Part shown: positions 9,397 to 21,222 of the stretch, piece after piece
How positions within the stretch are numbered: the stretch's first letter is position 1
Layout of the letters: each line of letters opens with the position of its first letter
Assembly: GCA_903862885.1 (NCBI GenBank)
Contig: CAIOZU010000018.1
Span: 186,001 to 250,000, forward strand
DNA: 64,000 nucleotides
From: an uncultured Pseudomonadota bacterium
GTDB lineage: Bacteria > Pseudomonadota > Gammaproteobacteria > Steroidobacterales > Steroidobacteraceae
Reading direction: 5' to 3'
Notes under the pieces: model-generated
What the model was told of the DNA's origin: nothing
What the model saw: only the letters and a program-made list of their open reading frames with translations
Database searches by the model: none
Made by a program: the position numbers and the translations under genes

Positions 9397-9576
9397 GTCG
9401 AAATCGTCCAGAAAACAAATAATTGGCTGCTTACACAGAGCCGTGCAATTTACTGTGGTGTGCTGGCCTTGTCAACGCCCAGCGTCGCGAACCCGCAGAA
9501 TAGACGTTCCAGCGACCCTCGTCACAGGGTAGACTCGCTGCCCCCCTTAAATCACCTCGATGTGAGCACAGCCTGA
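9397..9576. promoter_or_regulatory. rpmH-dnaA divergent intergenic region
   Basis: This is 180 bases between two divergent genes, so it must hold promoters for both rpmH and dnaA. I see no perfect DnaA box (TTATNCACA) here, unlike the dnaA-dnaN gap. I could not identify confident -35/-10 pairs. Confidence 0.4.
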
Positions 9577-10941
9577 ATGTCCCTTGCGGAAACATTGTGG
9601 AGCCGTTGCCTTAAAAGCCTCGAAAAAGAGGTGCCAGAGCAACATTTTAACGTTTGGGTTCGGCCCCTTCAGGCGGTCGAAGAGCCCGGCGTATTGCGCC
9701 TGTTGGCGCCCAATCGTTTCGTCGTCGACTGGGTCCGACAGCACTTACTCGAGCGCTTAAGCGAAATCATCCGTACGCACGCTGAACGGGACCCGCCTTT
9801 ATTGGTGTTGGAAGTGGGTTCCCGTGCCACGCCCATTCCCGCGGCCGAGGCACCGGCCATCGCCACCACCTCCCCGGTTAATGCCTTCGGTAAGCGGCAT
9901 CAGGCGACCCCCGTTGTGCTGGGGGGACGCATTAATCCCGAATTCACCTTTGATACCTTTGTCGAAGGCAAAAGCAACCAATTGGCTAAGGCGGCGGCCC
10001 GCCAGGTGGCCGATAACTTGGGCCGAGCGTACAACCCGCTGTTTATTTATGGTGGGGTCGGCCTCGGCAAAACCCACCTGATGCATGCGGTAGCCAACGC
10101 CATCAAAGTACGCAAGCCCGATGCGCGGGTGGCCTATGTGCACTCCGAGCGCTTTGTCGGCGATATGGTGAGGGCCCTGCAGCACAATACGATCGGCGAC
10201 TTCAAACAAGCCTATCGCTCACTGGATGCCTTACTCATTGATGATATTCAGTTTTTTGCAGGCAAAGAACACTCCCAGGAGGAGTTTTTCCATACCTTTA
10301 ATCATTTGCTAGAAGGTCAACAGCAAGTGATTTTAAGCTGCGATCGGTATCCAAAAGAAGTGAACGGCTTAGAAGAGCGTCTAAAATCGAGATTTGGTTG
10401 GGGTCTGACGGTAGCCGTTGAGCCGCCGGACTTAGAGACCTGCGTGGCCATTTTGATGAGCAAAGCAGAAAGCGCTCAGGTGGCCCTACCGGAGGAAGTC
10501 GCTTTCTTCATCGCAAAACGCATTCGATCCAACGTCCGTGAGTTAGAAGGCGCCTTAAGGCGCGTGGCGGCCAACGCCGACTTCACTGGCCACGCCATCA
10601 CCATTGAGTTTGCCAAGGACGCTCTGCGTGACTTACTGGCGCTCCAAGAGAAGTTAGTCACGGTCGATAACATCCAAAAGACCGTGGCGGACTATTACAA
10701 AATCCGCGTAGCTGAATTGCTCTCGAAACGCCGCAGCCGCTCTATCGCGCGACCTCGCCAAGTCGCCATGGCATTAGCCAAAGAATTAACCACCCACTCT
10801 TTGCCAGAAATCGGTGACGCCTTTGGTGGGCGTGATCACACCACGGTATTGCATGCCTGTAAGCGAATTAAAGAATTACGCGAAACAGAGCGCCGTGTCG
10901 GTGAGGACTTTGCCAACTTGTTGAGAACTCTCACTGGGTGA
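9577..10941 (+). CDS. dnaA: Chromosomal replication initiator protein DnaA
   Basis: DnaA, 454 residues. Domain I (1 to about 80) starts with [21 protein letters not shown] variable linker follows. The AAA+ domain III has Walker [10 protein letters not shown] at 159-167, Walker [14 protein letters not shown] and sensor motifs. Domain IV ends with the DNA-binding signature [15 protein letters not shown]. It binds DnaA boxes and unwinds oriC. The start is ATG 9577, in line with the family N-terminus. The gene diverges from rpmH and is followed by a 268-base gap containing DnaA boxes, then dnaN. Confidence 0.98.
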   Translation: MSLAETLWSRCLKSLEKEVPEQHFNVWVRPLQAVEEPGVLRLLAPNRFVVDWVRQHLLERLSEIIRTHAERDPPLLVLEVGSRATPIPAAEAPAIATTSPVNAFGKRHQATPVVLGGRINPEFTFDTFVEGKSNQLAKAAARQVADNLGRAYNPLFIYGGVGLGKTHLMHAVANAIKVRKPDARVAYVHSERFVGDMVRALQHNTIGDFKQAYRSLDALLIDDIQFFAGKEHSQEEFFHTFNHLLEGQQQVILSCDRYPKEVNGLEERLKSRFGWGLTVAVEPPDLETCVAILMSKAESAQVALPEEVAFFIAKRIRSNVRELEGALRRVAANADFTGHAITIEFAKDALRDLLALQEKLVTVDNIQKTVADYYKIRVAELLSKRRSRSIARPRQVAMALAKELTTHSLPEIGDAFGGRDHTTVLHACKRIKELRETERRVGEDFANLLRTLTG

Positions 10942-11209
10942 TGTGGATAAGATGTGAATGCGCGCAAGAGCCAAAAAACATGGCAAGATATCCACATCAC
11001 ACACACAGTCTAACCATGGGTTCAACGCTTGTTATTCAGTGGGTTTGACTGTTTGTAAGAGCGTGATGAGATGAGGGTTTTTAGAGTTATTCAGTGATCT
11101 CGGCGCCCCTTATAGTCATCATTGTTATCTCACTTCCATCCAGACTTAGATTTAAGATAAGACGCACACCGCCCTGCTAAGGTACGGTTTGACACGGGAA
11201 AGGATCACT
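10942..11209. other. Candidate chromosomal replication origin (oriC) between dnaA and dnaN
   Basis: The gap holds a perfect DnaA box TGTGGATAA at 10942-10950 (overlapping the dnaA stop region) and a one-mismatch box ATATCCACA at 10988-10996. The 11-base direct repeat GTTATTCAGTG occurs at 11031-11041 and again at 11086-11096; each copy contains TTATTCAGT, two mismatches from a box. The sequence between is locally T/A-rich. A dnaA-dnaN location is known for oriC in several bacteria, including xanthomonads. Function is inferred, not shown. The dnaN promoter must also lie here. Confidence 0.65.
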
Positions 11210-12304
11210 ATGAAAGTCACCAGCGAACGCGAACGGATTTTAGAACCCTTACAAGCCGTGATCGGTGTTGTAGAGCGACGGCAAACCATGCCGATTTTAG
11301 CCAACGTTCTTTTATCCGCTAAAAACGGACGCCTATCGGTCACTGCCACCGACCTTGAAGTCGAGTTGGTGGCGAGTGGTGAAGTAAAAACCCAAACGGA
11401 AGGCGAAGTGACTGTGCCTGGTCGAAAGCTCCTCGACATCATCAAAGCACTGCCCGACAAGATTCAAGTCACCATCACCTTAGAAGGCGAAAAACTCATC
11501 ATTCGAGGAGGTAAAAGTCGCTTTACGTTAACCACTTTACCCGCGGCTGATTTCCCGGCGGTGGATGAAATCAGCGCACAACTGCGTTTTGAAGTAGACC
11601 AAAGCGCGCTGAAGCGCTTGATTGAGAAGGTTCATTTCTCTATGGCGCAACAAGATGTGCGTTATTACCTCAATGGTATGTTGTTGGAATCTGACGGAAA
11701 AATGCTGCGAACAGTCGCGACTGACGGCCATCGTCTGGCTTTGTGCGAAATGGAATTGGTCACTAAAGCCGGCCTGCAGCAAGTGATCGTACCGCGCAAA
11801 GGCGTATTAGAATTGCAGCGCCTCATCGGCTCTGAGGGTACCGTCCAAGTTGAAATCGGCAGCAATCACATTCGCGTCTCAATCGGCGACATTCGCTTCA
11901 CTTCGAAGCTGATTGACGGCCGTTTCCCGGAATACGGGCGAGTGATTCCTAGTAAAGCATCACGGGTGCTACGCGCAGATCGGGACGTATTGCGCCGCGC
12001 ATTACAGCGCACCTCGATTTTAGCTAATGAAAAATATCGCGGTATCCGAGTGGCTTTGCGACAGAATATGGTGGTGCTGACCGCACACAACCCAGAACAA
12101 GAAGAAGCGGAAGAAGAAGTGGAAGTCAGCTATGTCGGCGAGGAATTTGAAGTCGGTTTCAATGTGAATTATCTGCTGGATGCGCTCACCGCCATTGATG
12201 GTGCGGAGGTTGAAATCGGATTAACGGATTCGAATTCCAGTTGCTTGGTCACCGCGCCCGGTAGTCAGGCCAGTCGCTACGTGGTGATGCCGATGCGTCT
12301 TTGA
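11210..12304 (+). CDS. dnaN: DNA polymerase III beta subunit (sliding clamp)
   Basis: The beta clamp, 364 residues, made of three similar domains and forming a ring dimer that tethers polymerase III to DNA. Family blocks include VVERRQTMPILANVLL, GHRLALCE and the C-terminal ending YVVMPMRL, where MPMRL contributes to the partner-binding pocket region. An in-frame ATG-less extension to 11189 exists, but ATG 11210 has an AGGA ribosome site six bases upstream and matches the family start. recF follows after seven bases. Confidence 0.97.
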   Translation: MKVTSERERILEPLQAVIGVVERRQTMPILANVLLSAKNGRLSVTATDLEVELVASGEVKTQTEGEVTVPGRKLLDIIKALPDKIQVTITLEGEKLIIRGGKSRFTLTTLPAADFPAVDEISAQLRFEVDQSALKRLIEKVHFSMAQQDVRYYLNGMLLESDGKMLRTVATDGHRLALCEMELVTKAGLQQVIVPRKGVLELQRLIGSEGTVQVEIGSNHIRVSIGDIRFTSKLIDGRFPEYGRVIPSKASRVLRADRDVLRRALQRTSILANEKYRGIRVALRQNMVVLTAHNPEQEEAEEEVEVSYVGEEFEVGFNVNYLLDALTAIDGAEVEIGLTDSNSSCLVTAPGSQASRYVVMPMRL

Positions 12305-12311
12305 TTGAGGA

Positions 12312-13388
12312 ATGACGCTCGCTCGCTTAGACGTTGATGGGTTTAGATGCTTAGAAAAGGTTCAATTAGAGCTGGATCCGAGTTATAACTTGTTTGTCGG
12401 GCCAAATGCGTCGGGAAAAACCAGCTTATTAGAGGCTGGTTTTTTTTTGGGACGCGGCCGATCCTTTAGAACGCGGCGCCTAGATCGCTTAGTGCGGACC
12501 CACCAGGAGAGCTTTCGGGTGGTCGGTCGGGTGCGCTATGAGGGCGTAGAGACTGTTTTAGGCGTGGGCGGTGACCGCAAGTCCACGGAAATTCGGATTG
12601 GCGGCAGTCCCGCCGCCAGCGCCGCCCTGTTATCGGCTCATTTTGCGCCCCAAATCATCGATCCTGAGATTCATAAACTGTTGGAAGAGGGGCCGCACCG
12701 GCGCCGGCGCTTCTTGGACTGGGGTGTGTTCCACGTGGAACCTCAGCTGTTGGAGGTGTGGCATCGCTATCATCGAGCCTTGAGGCAGCGTAATGCGGCT
12801 TTAAAACCTCAGACGGATCCGAGCGCCGCGTCGGTGTGGGATACCGAGCTGATGTCGGCCGGAGAGCGCCTGGACGCTCTACGTAGACGGTATTTGGAGC
12901 GTTTGGCACCCACCTTGAGTGAATTTGGCCAGCGATTACTCGGATTGCCCGTATCCTTGGCCTATCAATCGGGTTGGTTGGCCGATATGTCTTTGTCGGA
13001 GGCCTTGGCGCGCAGCGCGGATCGTGATCGCCGCTATGGATTGACCCACATCGGCCCACACCGTGCGGACATTTCTGTACGGGTATCAGGGCAATTAGCC
13101 AAAGAACGGGTCTCGAGAGGCCAGCAAAAACTGCTGGCTGCTGCGTTGACCTTGGCGCAACTCGCTGTACAAGAGGAGGTGGCGCCAGGGCGTGGGGCGT
13201 TGTTGTTGGATGATCCGGCAGCCGAGTTAGATCAGCAGAGCTTGGGTCGATTATTGGATCTGGTCAGTGAGTTATCGGTGCAGTTGTTCGTGACCGCCTT
13301 GCGAGCAGACTTGCCAGGGCTCGGTCAACCCGGTGCGGTGTTCCACGTGGAACAAGGGCGCATCACGCCCGCCGCGTCGGGCGCATGA
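12312..13388 (+). CDS. recF: DNA replication and repair protein RecF
   Basis: RecF, 358 residues, an SMC-like ATPase that loads RecA at single-strand gaps with RecO and RecR. Walker A GPNASGKT lies at residues 30-37, the ABC signature SRGQQKLLAAAL near 265, and Walker B LLLDDPAAELD after it. It follows dnaN by seven bases and is probably co-transcribed. Unusually informative is the DNA itself: the two VFHVE stretches at residues 139-143 and 343-347 are encoded by 16-base palindromes that match ParB-binding parS sites (see separate entries). Confidence 0.96.
   Translation: MTLARLDVDGFRCLEKVQLELDPSYNLFVGPNASGKTSLLEAGFFLGRGRSFRTRRLDRLVRTHQESFRVVGRVRYEGVETVLGVGGDRKSTEIRIGGSPAASAALLSAHFAPQIIDPEIHKLLEEGPHRRRRFLDWGVFHVEPQLLEVWHRYHRALRQRNAALKPQTDPSAASVWDTELMSAGERLDALRRRYLERLAPTLSEFGQRLLGLPVSLAYQSGWLADMSLSEALARSADRDRRYGLTHIGPHRADISVRVSGQLAKERVSRGQQKLLAAALTLAQLAVQEEVAPGRGALLLDDPAAELDQQSLGRLLDLVSELSVQLFVTALRADLPGLGQPGAVFHVEQGRITPAASGA
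12727..12742. other. parS-type ParB binding site, copy 1, inside recF
   Basis: The 16-mer TGTTCCACGTGGAACC is palindromic apart from its outermost base pair and matches the parS form described for pseudomonads (TGTTCCACGTGGAACA/C). Its position close to the origin fits ParB-dependent chromosome segregation. It also encodes part of a conserved RecF segment. Confidence 0.8.
13339..13354. other. parS-type ParB binding site, copy 2, inside recF
   Basis: The 16-mer TGTTCCACGTGGAACA is a perfect palindrome and an exact match to the parS consensus. It lies 612 bases downstream of copy 1, near the 3' end of recF, and again encodes VFHVE. Two close exact copies make chance unlikely. Confidence 0.85.
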
Positions 13389-13390
13389 AT

Positions 13391-13399
13391 TGTGGATAA
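13391..13399 (-). other. Perfect DnaA box downstream of recF
   Basis: TGTGGATAA, the complement of the TTATCCACA consensus, lies three bases past the recF stop. It could be an outlying origin box or regulate gyrB. Confidence 0.6.
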
Positions 13400-13435
13400 C
13401 TTAAATTAGCCTTAGGCCAAGGCGCCCGATCGGCT

Positions 13436-13468
13436 CGCTGAAGGCGTCAGCGACCTTTGTCTTTTTTA
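13436..13468 (+). terminator. Probable Rho-independent terminator after recF
   Basis: A six-base-pair stem CGCTGA (13436-13441) / TCAGCG (13447-13452) with a five-base loop is followed by a T-rich stretch with six Ts at 13462-13467. It would end dnaN-recF transcription before the gyrB promoter. The stem is short and the T run is ten bases away, so strength is uncertain. Confidence 0.5.
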
Positions 13469-13558
13469 GGCACCACGGGTGAGTGATTCGATGCGCCCTC
13501 GATGGTCGTGTTGCCCCCCTTTTTTTTACCGAAATGCTATACTTTAGGGTCACTTTAG

Positions 13559-15988
<2,430 letters not shown>

Positions 15989-16051
15989 GTCGGGCCGCTC
16001 GGCTCGCTGCGCTGGAAGTGGGTGAGGCCCTCTCGCGAGAAGGAACACGTC

Positions 16052-16750
16052 ATGATTGAAGTCTTGTTTTGGCCGACTCCCAATGGCCACAAGATCACGA
16101 TGTTTTTGGAAGAGGCGGGCTTGCCTTACGAGCTCACAGCTGTGGATATTGGTGCGGGCGAACAGTTTAAACCTGACTTCTTAGTGAAGAGTCCGAATAA
16201 TCGCATCCCAGCAATCATTGATCATGCGCCAGCGGATGGCGGTGCGCCTCTGTCGGTGTTTGAGTCCGGTGCGATCTTGGTGTATCTCGCCGAGAAGACA
16301 GGACGGTTTTTACCAACCGAGCTTCGCGCTCGAAAGGCCGTTTTAGAGTGGCTGTTTTGGCAGATTGGCGGCTTAGGGCCAATGCTGGGTCAGAATCATC
16401 ACTTCAATGGCTATGCGCCGGTTCAGGTGCCTTATGCAATTGAGCGCTACACCAAAGAAACCACACGGCTGTATGGTGTCCTCGATCGTCGTTTGGCACA
16501 GCATCCCTTTGTGGCGGGCAACGACTATTCCATTGCCGACATGGCCATTTATCCGTGGATTGTGATGTGGGAACGTCAAAAACAAGTGTTAGACGATACC
16601 CCACACGTTAAACGCTGGTTTGACCGCGTGGCCGCTCGCTCCGCGACCGAGCGGGCGTATGCGCGCGGCACGCCGTTACGCACCGCCCGTGAATACACGC
16701 CAGAAGAAAAACGGTTGTTGTTCGGCTTAAGCTCGACCCCGGCCGCTTAA
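16052..16750 (+). CDS. Glutathione S-transferase family protein (YfcG/YghU-like)
   Basis: A 232-residue glutathione transferase with an N-terminal thioredoxin-like domain and an alpha-helical C-terminal domain. The N-terminus LFWPTPNGHKITMFLEEAGL, the cis-proline motif NNRIPAIID and FESGAILVYLAEKTGRFLP match the YfcG/YghU (nu-class) group, which act as glutathione-dependent disulfide-bond reductases. The longest ORF begins at 16022, but ATG 16052 has an AAGGA ribosome site eight bases upstream and matches the family. It lies alone after gyrB, converging on plsC. Confidence 0.88.
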   Translation: MIEVLFWPTPNGHKITMFLEEAGLPYELTAVDIGAGEQFKPDFLVKSPNNRIPAIIDHAPADGGAPLSVFESGAILVYLAEKTGRFLPTELRARKAVLEWLFWQIGGLGPMLGQNHHFNGYAPVQVPYAIERYTKETTRLYGVLDRRLAQHPFVAGNDYSIADMAIYPWIVMWERQKQVLDDTPHVKRWFDRVAARSATERAYARGTPLRTAREYTPEEKRLLFGLSSTPAA

Positions 16751-16755
16751 GCGCC

Positions 16756-17469
16756 TCAGCCACCGAGTGCGGTGGTGGTCGTATCAATCCACTCACGCAC
16801 TTCTTCAGTGACGTCTCGAGGTGTTCGACCGGCCGGGTTGATGGCCGGACCGATCACCACGCGAATGGTGCCTGGCCGCTTCAGTAATCCACGCTTCGCC
16901 CAAAAGCAGCCGGCGTTATGCGCCACCGGTACGATCTGGCATCCCGCTTGAATAGCCAATAAGGCGCCGGCAATCCCGTATTTATGCCGCTGACCGACCG
17001 GCACCCGAGTGCCTTCGGGAAAAATAATGATCCATTGACCACGGGCTAAGCGATCTTTGCCTTTGCGGATGATGTCGCGCAAGGCGGCGGGACTCGCGTT
17101 TCGATTGATGCCAATAGGGCGCAGGCGCAGCGCCGCCCACCCGACCAAGGGCACCCATAAGAGTTCGCGCTTTAATACCCATGCCTGCCGCGGAAACAGC
17201 GCCATCTGTGCCAACGTCTCCCACGCGCTCGAATGTTTGCACATAATGATGTGTGCGCCCGGCGGAAAATTCTCTTGACCGGTGACCTCATACCCTAAGC
17301 CGCAGATCACTTTCGCGGCATTGATTTGCAGCCGCCCCCACCGCCAGGCCACCGCATAGCACCCTTCAAAAGGCATCCACCAAGCTAAGCCCACGGTAAT
17401 AATCGCGCCGGTTATAAAAGCCGACGCGAATAAAAAGGTAGTAAACAGCAGTGATCGTACCCATTGCAT
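16756..17469 (-). CDS. plsC: 1-acyl-sn-glycerol-3-phosphate acyltransferase
   Basis: PlsC-type acyltransferase of 237 residues, which converts lysophosphatidate to phosphatidate in membrane lipid synthesis. An N-terminal transmembrane helix is followed by the catalytic block CKHSSAWETL, a variant of the HX4D motif with Glu at the last position, as often seen in proteobacterial paralogues. Block II-III residues FPEGTR and the later VPVAHNAG segment are present. The gene converges on the GST gene, with five bases between them. In many relatives plsC sits next to glyS and gmhB; here no gmhB is visible. Confidence 0.9.
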   Translation of the reverse strand: MQWVRSLLFTTFLFASAFITGAIITVGLAWWMPFEGCYAVAWRWGRLQINAAKVICGLGYEVTGQENFPPGAHIIMCKHSSAWETLAQMALFPRQAWVLKRELLWVPLVGWAALRLRPIGINRNASPAALRDIIRKGKDRLARGQWIIIFPEGTRVPVGQRHKYGIAGALLAIQAGCQIVPVAHNAGCFWAKRGLLKRPGTIRVVIGPAINPAGRTPRDVTEEVREWIDTTTTALGG

Positions 17470-17548
17470 AGGACGCTCAGTTTAAGCCAAAGTGAGCCCA
17501 GCTGCTGACATAGCCAACAGCCACTGTCACTGTGAGGAGGGGAAGGAT

Positions 17549-17989
17549 ATGAACTGTGCGCGCAGCGTCGTCATCGGCGCGTTATGCCTCTTGGTGGGCT
17601 GTGCGGGGCATCCCGTGGCTCGTCGCGAGGTGCAGCACAATCGCTACACGCCATATGCGGGCGCGCCCGTTGATCAGTTTCGTGCTTATCGCTTTTCTAA
17701 CTGGGAAGTGGTGGGGGACACTCAGCTGGTGATCTGGACTGAGTTTCAGGACGCCTATTTAATTAAACTGCGTTCCCCCTGTTCCGAGTTGCCTTGGGCC
17801 GAGTACATCGCGGTGACCACGACCGTGGGCACCGTCACCCATTTAGATTCGATCTGGGTGGGTCGCCACATGTCTTGCATGATCGAAGAGATTCGCCCCG
17901 TCAATATTCGCCAAATGCAACGCGACCTTAAAAACAAGACGCCATCGGCCGCGCCACCACCACCGGCTGGGCGGCAAGCGACAGCTTAA
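17549..17989 (+). CDS. Putative lipoprotein, DUF6491-like
   Basis: A 146-residue predicted lipoprotein. The N-terminus has basic residues, a hydrophobic core and the lipobox LLVGC, which gives Cys at about residue 17 after cleavage. The mature part has FSNWEVVGDTQLVIWT, DAYLIKLRSPCSELPWA and a second Cys before IEEIRPVN, resembling the DUF6491 family of small exported proteins with no assigned function. ATG 17549 is chosen over 17492 because it has a strong GGAGGGG-type ribosome site and starts the signal peptide. It is divergent from plsC and its stop overlaps the glyS end by four bases. Confidence 0.75.
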   Translation: MNCARSVVIGALCLLVGCAGHPVARREVQHNRYTPYAGAPVDQFRAYRFSNWEVVGDTQLVIWTEFQDAYLIKLRSPCSELPWAEYIAVTTTVGTVTHLDSIWVGRHMSCMIEEIRPVNIRQMQRDLKNKTPSAAPPPPAGRQATA

Positions 17990-20118
17990 CCCGGAAGGCG
18001 CGACAAATCGGCCACGGCCAAAAACAACTGGCGAAGTGTCGCGAGCAAGCACAGTCGATTGGCGCGTACCGCTGGGTTTTCCGCCATCACCATCACCTGC
18101 TCAAAGAAGGCATCCACCGCCGGTCTCAGTTCCGAGGCGATGGTCAATGCCTCGGCATAATTGCGCTCTCGCACCTTCGCCTCGACTCGCGGGGCAACGC
18201 TGGCGAGTTCGCGTGCCAGTACGCGCTCTTCATGATTCTCAAGTAAATCATCACGCACACCGTTCGCCAGTGAGCCGTCGCTCTTTTTCAAAATATTAGC
18301 GATGCGCTTATTCGCACTCGCCAAGGCGCCGGCTTCTGGACGTGTTAAGAATTGATTGAGTGCGCGGAGTCGACTGTCAAAGTCAAGGACAGACGCGGGC
18401 CTAAGGACCAGTACCGCATCAAACAAATCGGAATGAATGCCGGTGCCACTCTCCAAGTAAACGCTGCGTAAGCGCTCAAATAGATAGTCATAGACTTCAA
18501 CCACCACCGATTCTTCTGTGATGGGGGTCATCGGCTTTTTCGGATCCACCGGTCGTTGCGTCTGTAGCGTTGAGATGTCCTGTTGACAGGCTTTAAACGC
18601 TTGGCGGACGAGTGCTGGGATATCAAGTTCGACCTTTTTGTCGAGCAGGATACGCAACACGCCTAAGCTCAGGCGTCGCAGCGCATAGGGATCTTTGGTG
18701 CCGGATGGCTTTTGGCCGATGGCGAAGATACCCACAATCGTATCCAACTTATCAGCCAGCGCGAGGGTGAGACCGGTGGCGGACGTTGGCAGTGCATCGC
18801 CTGCAAATCGTGGCAGATACTGTTCCGAGAGGGCGTTAGCGACGGCTTCTGACTCGTGATCATGACGAGCGTAGTAGCCACCCATGGTGCCCTGTAACTC
18901 CGGGAACTCACCGACGAGACCGGTGAGCAAATCGCATTTTGCAATAGTGGCCGCTCTTGCCGCCTGCTCGCGATCCGCGCCAAGCGCGGGTGCGAGCGTG
19001 AGGGCGAGCGCCTTGATGCGCTCACTTTTTGCAAAGTAAGACCCTAACTGCGCTTGAAAAGTGACCGTCTTTAATTGATCGCGGCGCGCCAGCAAGCTGC
19101 TCTTACAGTCTTGATTCCAGAAGAACACGGCATCTGCCAGTCTGGGGCGAACCACGCGCTCATTGCCGGCGCGCACTTCGTCCGGGTTGAGACTGGCAAT
19201 ATTCGCGACCGTAATAAACAGACGGCTTAATTGACCGCTGCCATCTTTGATTGGAAAGTAGCGTTGATGGTCTTGCAAGGTGGCGATCAGTACTTCAGGG
19301 GGCAAGCTTAAAAACCGCGCCTCGAAGCGGCCGAGTACGGGCACTGGCCATTCGACTAGAGCAGTCACTTCATCTAGCAGCGCATCACTGATCATGGCGT
19401 GGCCCGCCTCAGTCTGTGCCAGAGCCATCACTTCGTGGCGTATCTGCTCTCGGCGCGCCCCAAAGTCAGCCATCACAAAGCCTTTCTTTAAAAGACGAGT
19501 GGCATAGGAGCTCGGTACGGTGAGCGCGATCTCTGCGGGGGCCATGAAGCGATGACCGCGGGTATGGCGTCCCGTGTCCACGTCCAAGATGCGAGCGGGC
19601 ACGACCGCGCGGCCAAACAGTAAAACGATCCAATGGACGGGGCGTACAAATTCTGCCGTGCCGCTACCCCAGCGCATTCGCTTGGCAATGGGCAGCTTGG
19701 CCAGAGCGTCTTGAACAATGCCGGCCAGTAAGGTGTCGGTGGGTGCCCCGGGTTTGACGCCGGTATAGTACAAAAACTCGCCTTTGGGCTCGGTGATGCG
19801 ACTGAGTTCGGCCAAATCCACTCCGCAGGACTCGGCAAAGGCGGTAGCGGCTCGAGTGGGCACGCCGTCTGCTGTGAAAGCGGCGCTGACGGGCGGGCCT
19901 TTGCGTTGCACCGTTTGGTCCGGTTGACTGCTGGCGACTTTGCGAATCAGCACCGCCAGACGGCGCGGTGTCGCAAAAGAGCGCGTGATGCCGTGGCGAA
20001 GACCCGCGTGTTGCAGGCCCGTGAGGATACCGGCTGTGAACGCGTCGGAGAGTGCACGCAAGGATTTGGGTGGCAGCTCTTCGGTGCCAATCTCAACGAG
20101 TAGGTCTTCGGCCTTCAT
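17986..20118 (-). CDS. glyS: Glycine-tRNA ligase beta subunit
   Basis: GlyS, 710 residues, the beta subunit of the alpha2beta2 glycyl-tRNA synthetase, which recognises the tRNA. The N-terminus [15 protein letters not shown], the DHQRYFPI block, the HD-type region containing [20 protein letters not shown], and a C-terminal anticodon-binding region with [19 protein letters not shown] are all present. The start overlaps the glyQ stop by four bases, so the two subunits are translationally coupled. Confidence 0.97.
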   Translation of the reverse strand: MKAEDLLVEIGTEELPPKSLRALSDAFTAGILTGLQHAGLRHGITRSFATPRRLAVLIRKVASSQPDQTVQRKGPPVSAAFTADGVPTRAATAFAESCGVDLAELSRITEPKGEFLYYTGVKPGAPTDTLLAGIVQDALAKLPIAKRMRWGSGTAEFVRPVHWIVLLFGRAVVPARILDVDTGRHTRGHRFMAPAEIALTVPSSYATRLLKKGFVMADFGARREQIRHEVMALAQTEAGHAMISDALLDEVTALVEWPVPVLGRFEARFLSLPPEVLIATLQDHQRYFPIKDGSGQLSRLFITVANIASLNPDEVRAGNERVVRPRLADAVFFWNQDCKSSLLARRDQLKTVTFQAQLGSYFAKSERIKALALTLAPALGADREQAARAATIAKCDLLTGLVGEFPELQGTMGGYYARHDHESEAVANALSEQYLPRFAGDALPTSATGLTLALADKLDTIVGIFAIGQKPSGTKDPYALRRLSLGVLRILLDKKVELDIPALVRQAFKACQQDISTLQTQRPVDPKKPMTPITEESVVVEVYDYLFERLRSVYLESGTGIHSDLFDAVLVLRPASVLDFDSRLRALNQFLTRPEAGALASANKRIANILKKSDGSLANGVRDDLLENHEERVLARELASVAPRVEAKVRERNYAEALTIASELRPAVDAFFEQVMVMAENPAVRANRLCLLATLRQLFLAVADLSRLPG

Positions 20119-21092
20119 ACCACTCTCTCTGCCGATGAGCGGGCCCGTTGTTCTGGTAAGGGCGGATCGACATGCAGCCGAGCCGTTTTTTGCAGCGGAA
20201 AGCCCAATGCGTCGCGACTCTGATAGTAGGCTTCGGCGACCCCACGGGCTAAGGTGCGCACTCTTAATATGTAGCGCTGCCGCTCGGTCACCGAAATCGC
20301 CCGCCGGGCGTCTAATAAGTTAAAGGTGTGCGAGGCTTTCAGCATGCGTTCGTAGGCCGGTAATGCCAAGGGCACGGTCAGCAGACGTTGGCATTCGCGC
20401 TCATGCCCTTCAAATTGGCTGAATAACTCTTCGGTATTGGCCTGCTCGAAATTATAAGCAGATTGCTCCACTTCATTTTGATGGTAGATGTCGCCGTAGG
20501 TAATCACCCCGTACGGGCTCTCCGACCACACCAGGTCGAATACGCTCTCAACCCCCTGCAGATACATGGCGAGGCGCTCTAGGCCGTAAGTGATTTCGCC
20601 CATGATCGGGTGGCAATCCAACCCACCCACCTGCTGAAAGTAGGTGAATTGGGATATTTCCATTCCATTGAGCCAAATCTCCCAACCGAGCCCCCAGGCC
20701 CCTAATGTCGGTGATTCCCAATTGTCTTCGACTAAGCGAATGTCATGGGTGAGAGGATCAAAGCCTAACGCCGCTAAAGACCCTAAATAGAGGTCCACAA
20801 AATTAGGCGGTGACGGCTTGATGGCGACCTGGAACTGGTAATAGCGCTGCAGGCGAAACGGGTTGTCGCCGTAGCGACCATCGGTTGGTCGTCGAGAGGG
20901 CTGCACGTAGGCCGCACGCCAAGGCTCGGGGCCTACGGCGCGTAAGAACGTCGCTTGATGGAAGGTACCTGCCCCCATTTCCATATCGTAAGGCTGCACC
21001 AACACACAGCCCTGATCCGCCCAGTACCGTTGCAGGCTGGCGATTAGGTCTTGAAAAGTGCGGGGACGACTGGCGATCCGGCGTCGAGCCAT
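20115..21092 (-). CDS. glyQ: Glycine-tRNA ligase alpha subunit
   Basis: GlyQ, the catalytic alpha subunit, about 325 residues. Conserved class II synthetase blocks include [53 protein letters not shown] and [19 protein letters not shown]. The ORF extends to ATG 21104, but ATG 21090-21092 has a GAGG site six bases upstream; either gives an almost identical protein. glyS follows directly. The region 21105-21222 separates it from a divergent acyl-CoA synthetase gene. Confidence 0.97.
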   Translation of the reverse strand: MARRRIASRPRTFQDLIASLQRYWADQGCVLVQPYDMEMGAGTFHQATFLRAVGPEPWRAAYVQPSRRPTDGRYGDNPFRLQRYYQFQVAIKPSPPNFVDLYLGSLAALGFDPLTHDIRLVEDNWESPTLGAWGLGWEIWLNGMEISQFTYFQQVGGLDCHPIMGEITYGLERLAMYLQGVESVFDLVWSESPYGVITYGDIYHQNEVEQSAYNFEQANTEELFSQFEGHERECQRLLTVPLALPAYERMLKASHTFNLLDARRAISVTERQRYILRVRTLARGVAEAYYQSRDALGFPLQKTARLHVDPPLPEQRARSSAERVV

Positions 21093-21222
21093 CGAGTGCC
21101 TCATAACATGTTCACCGGCAACCCGGCAGGAGGGGTCTGATTATAGCTGACCTGCCCAGAAGCCTTGGCCTCTCGTCGCTGAATCCGCCTACCATAGGGG
21201 CTCCGAAGGGGGGAATAGTTGA

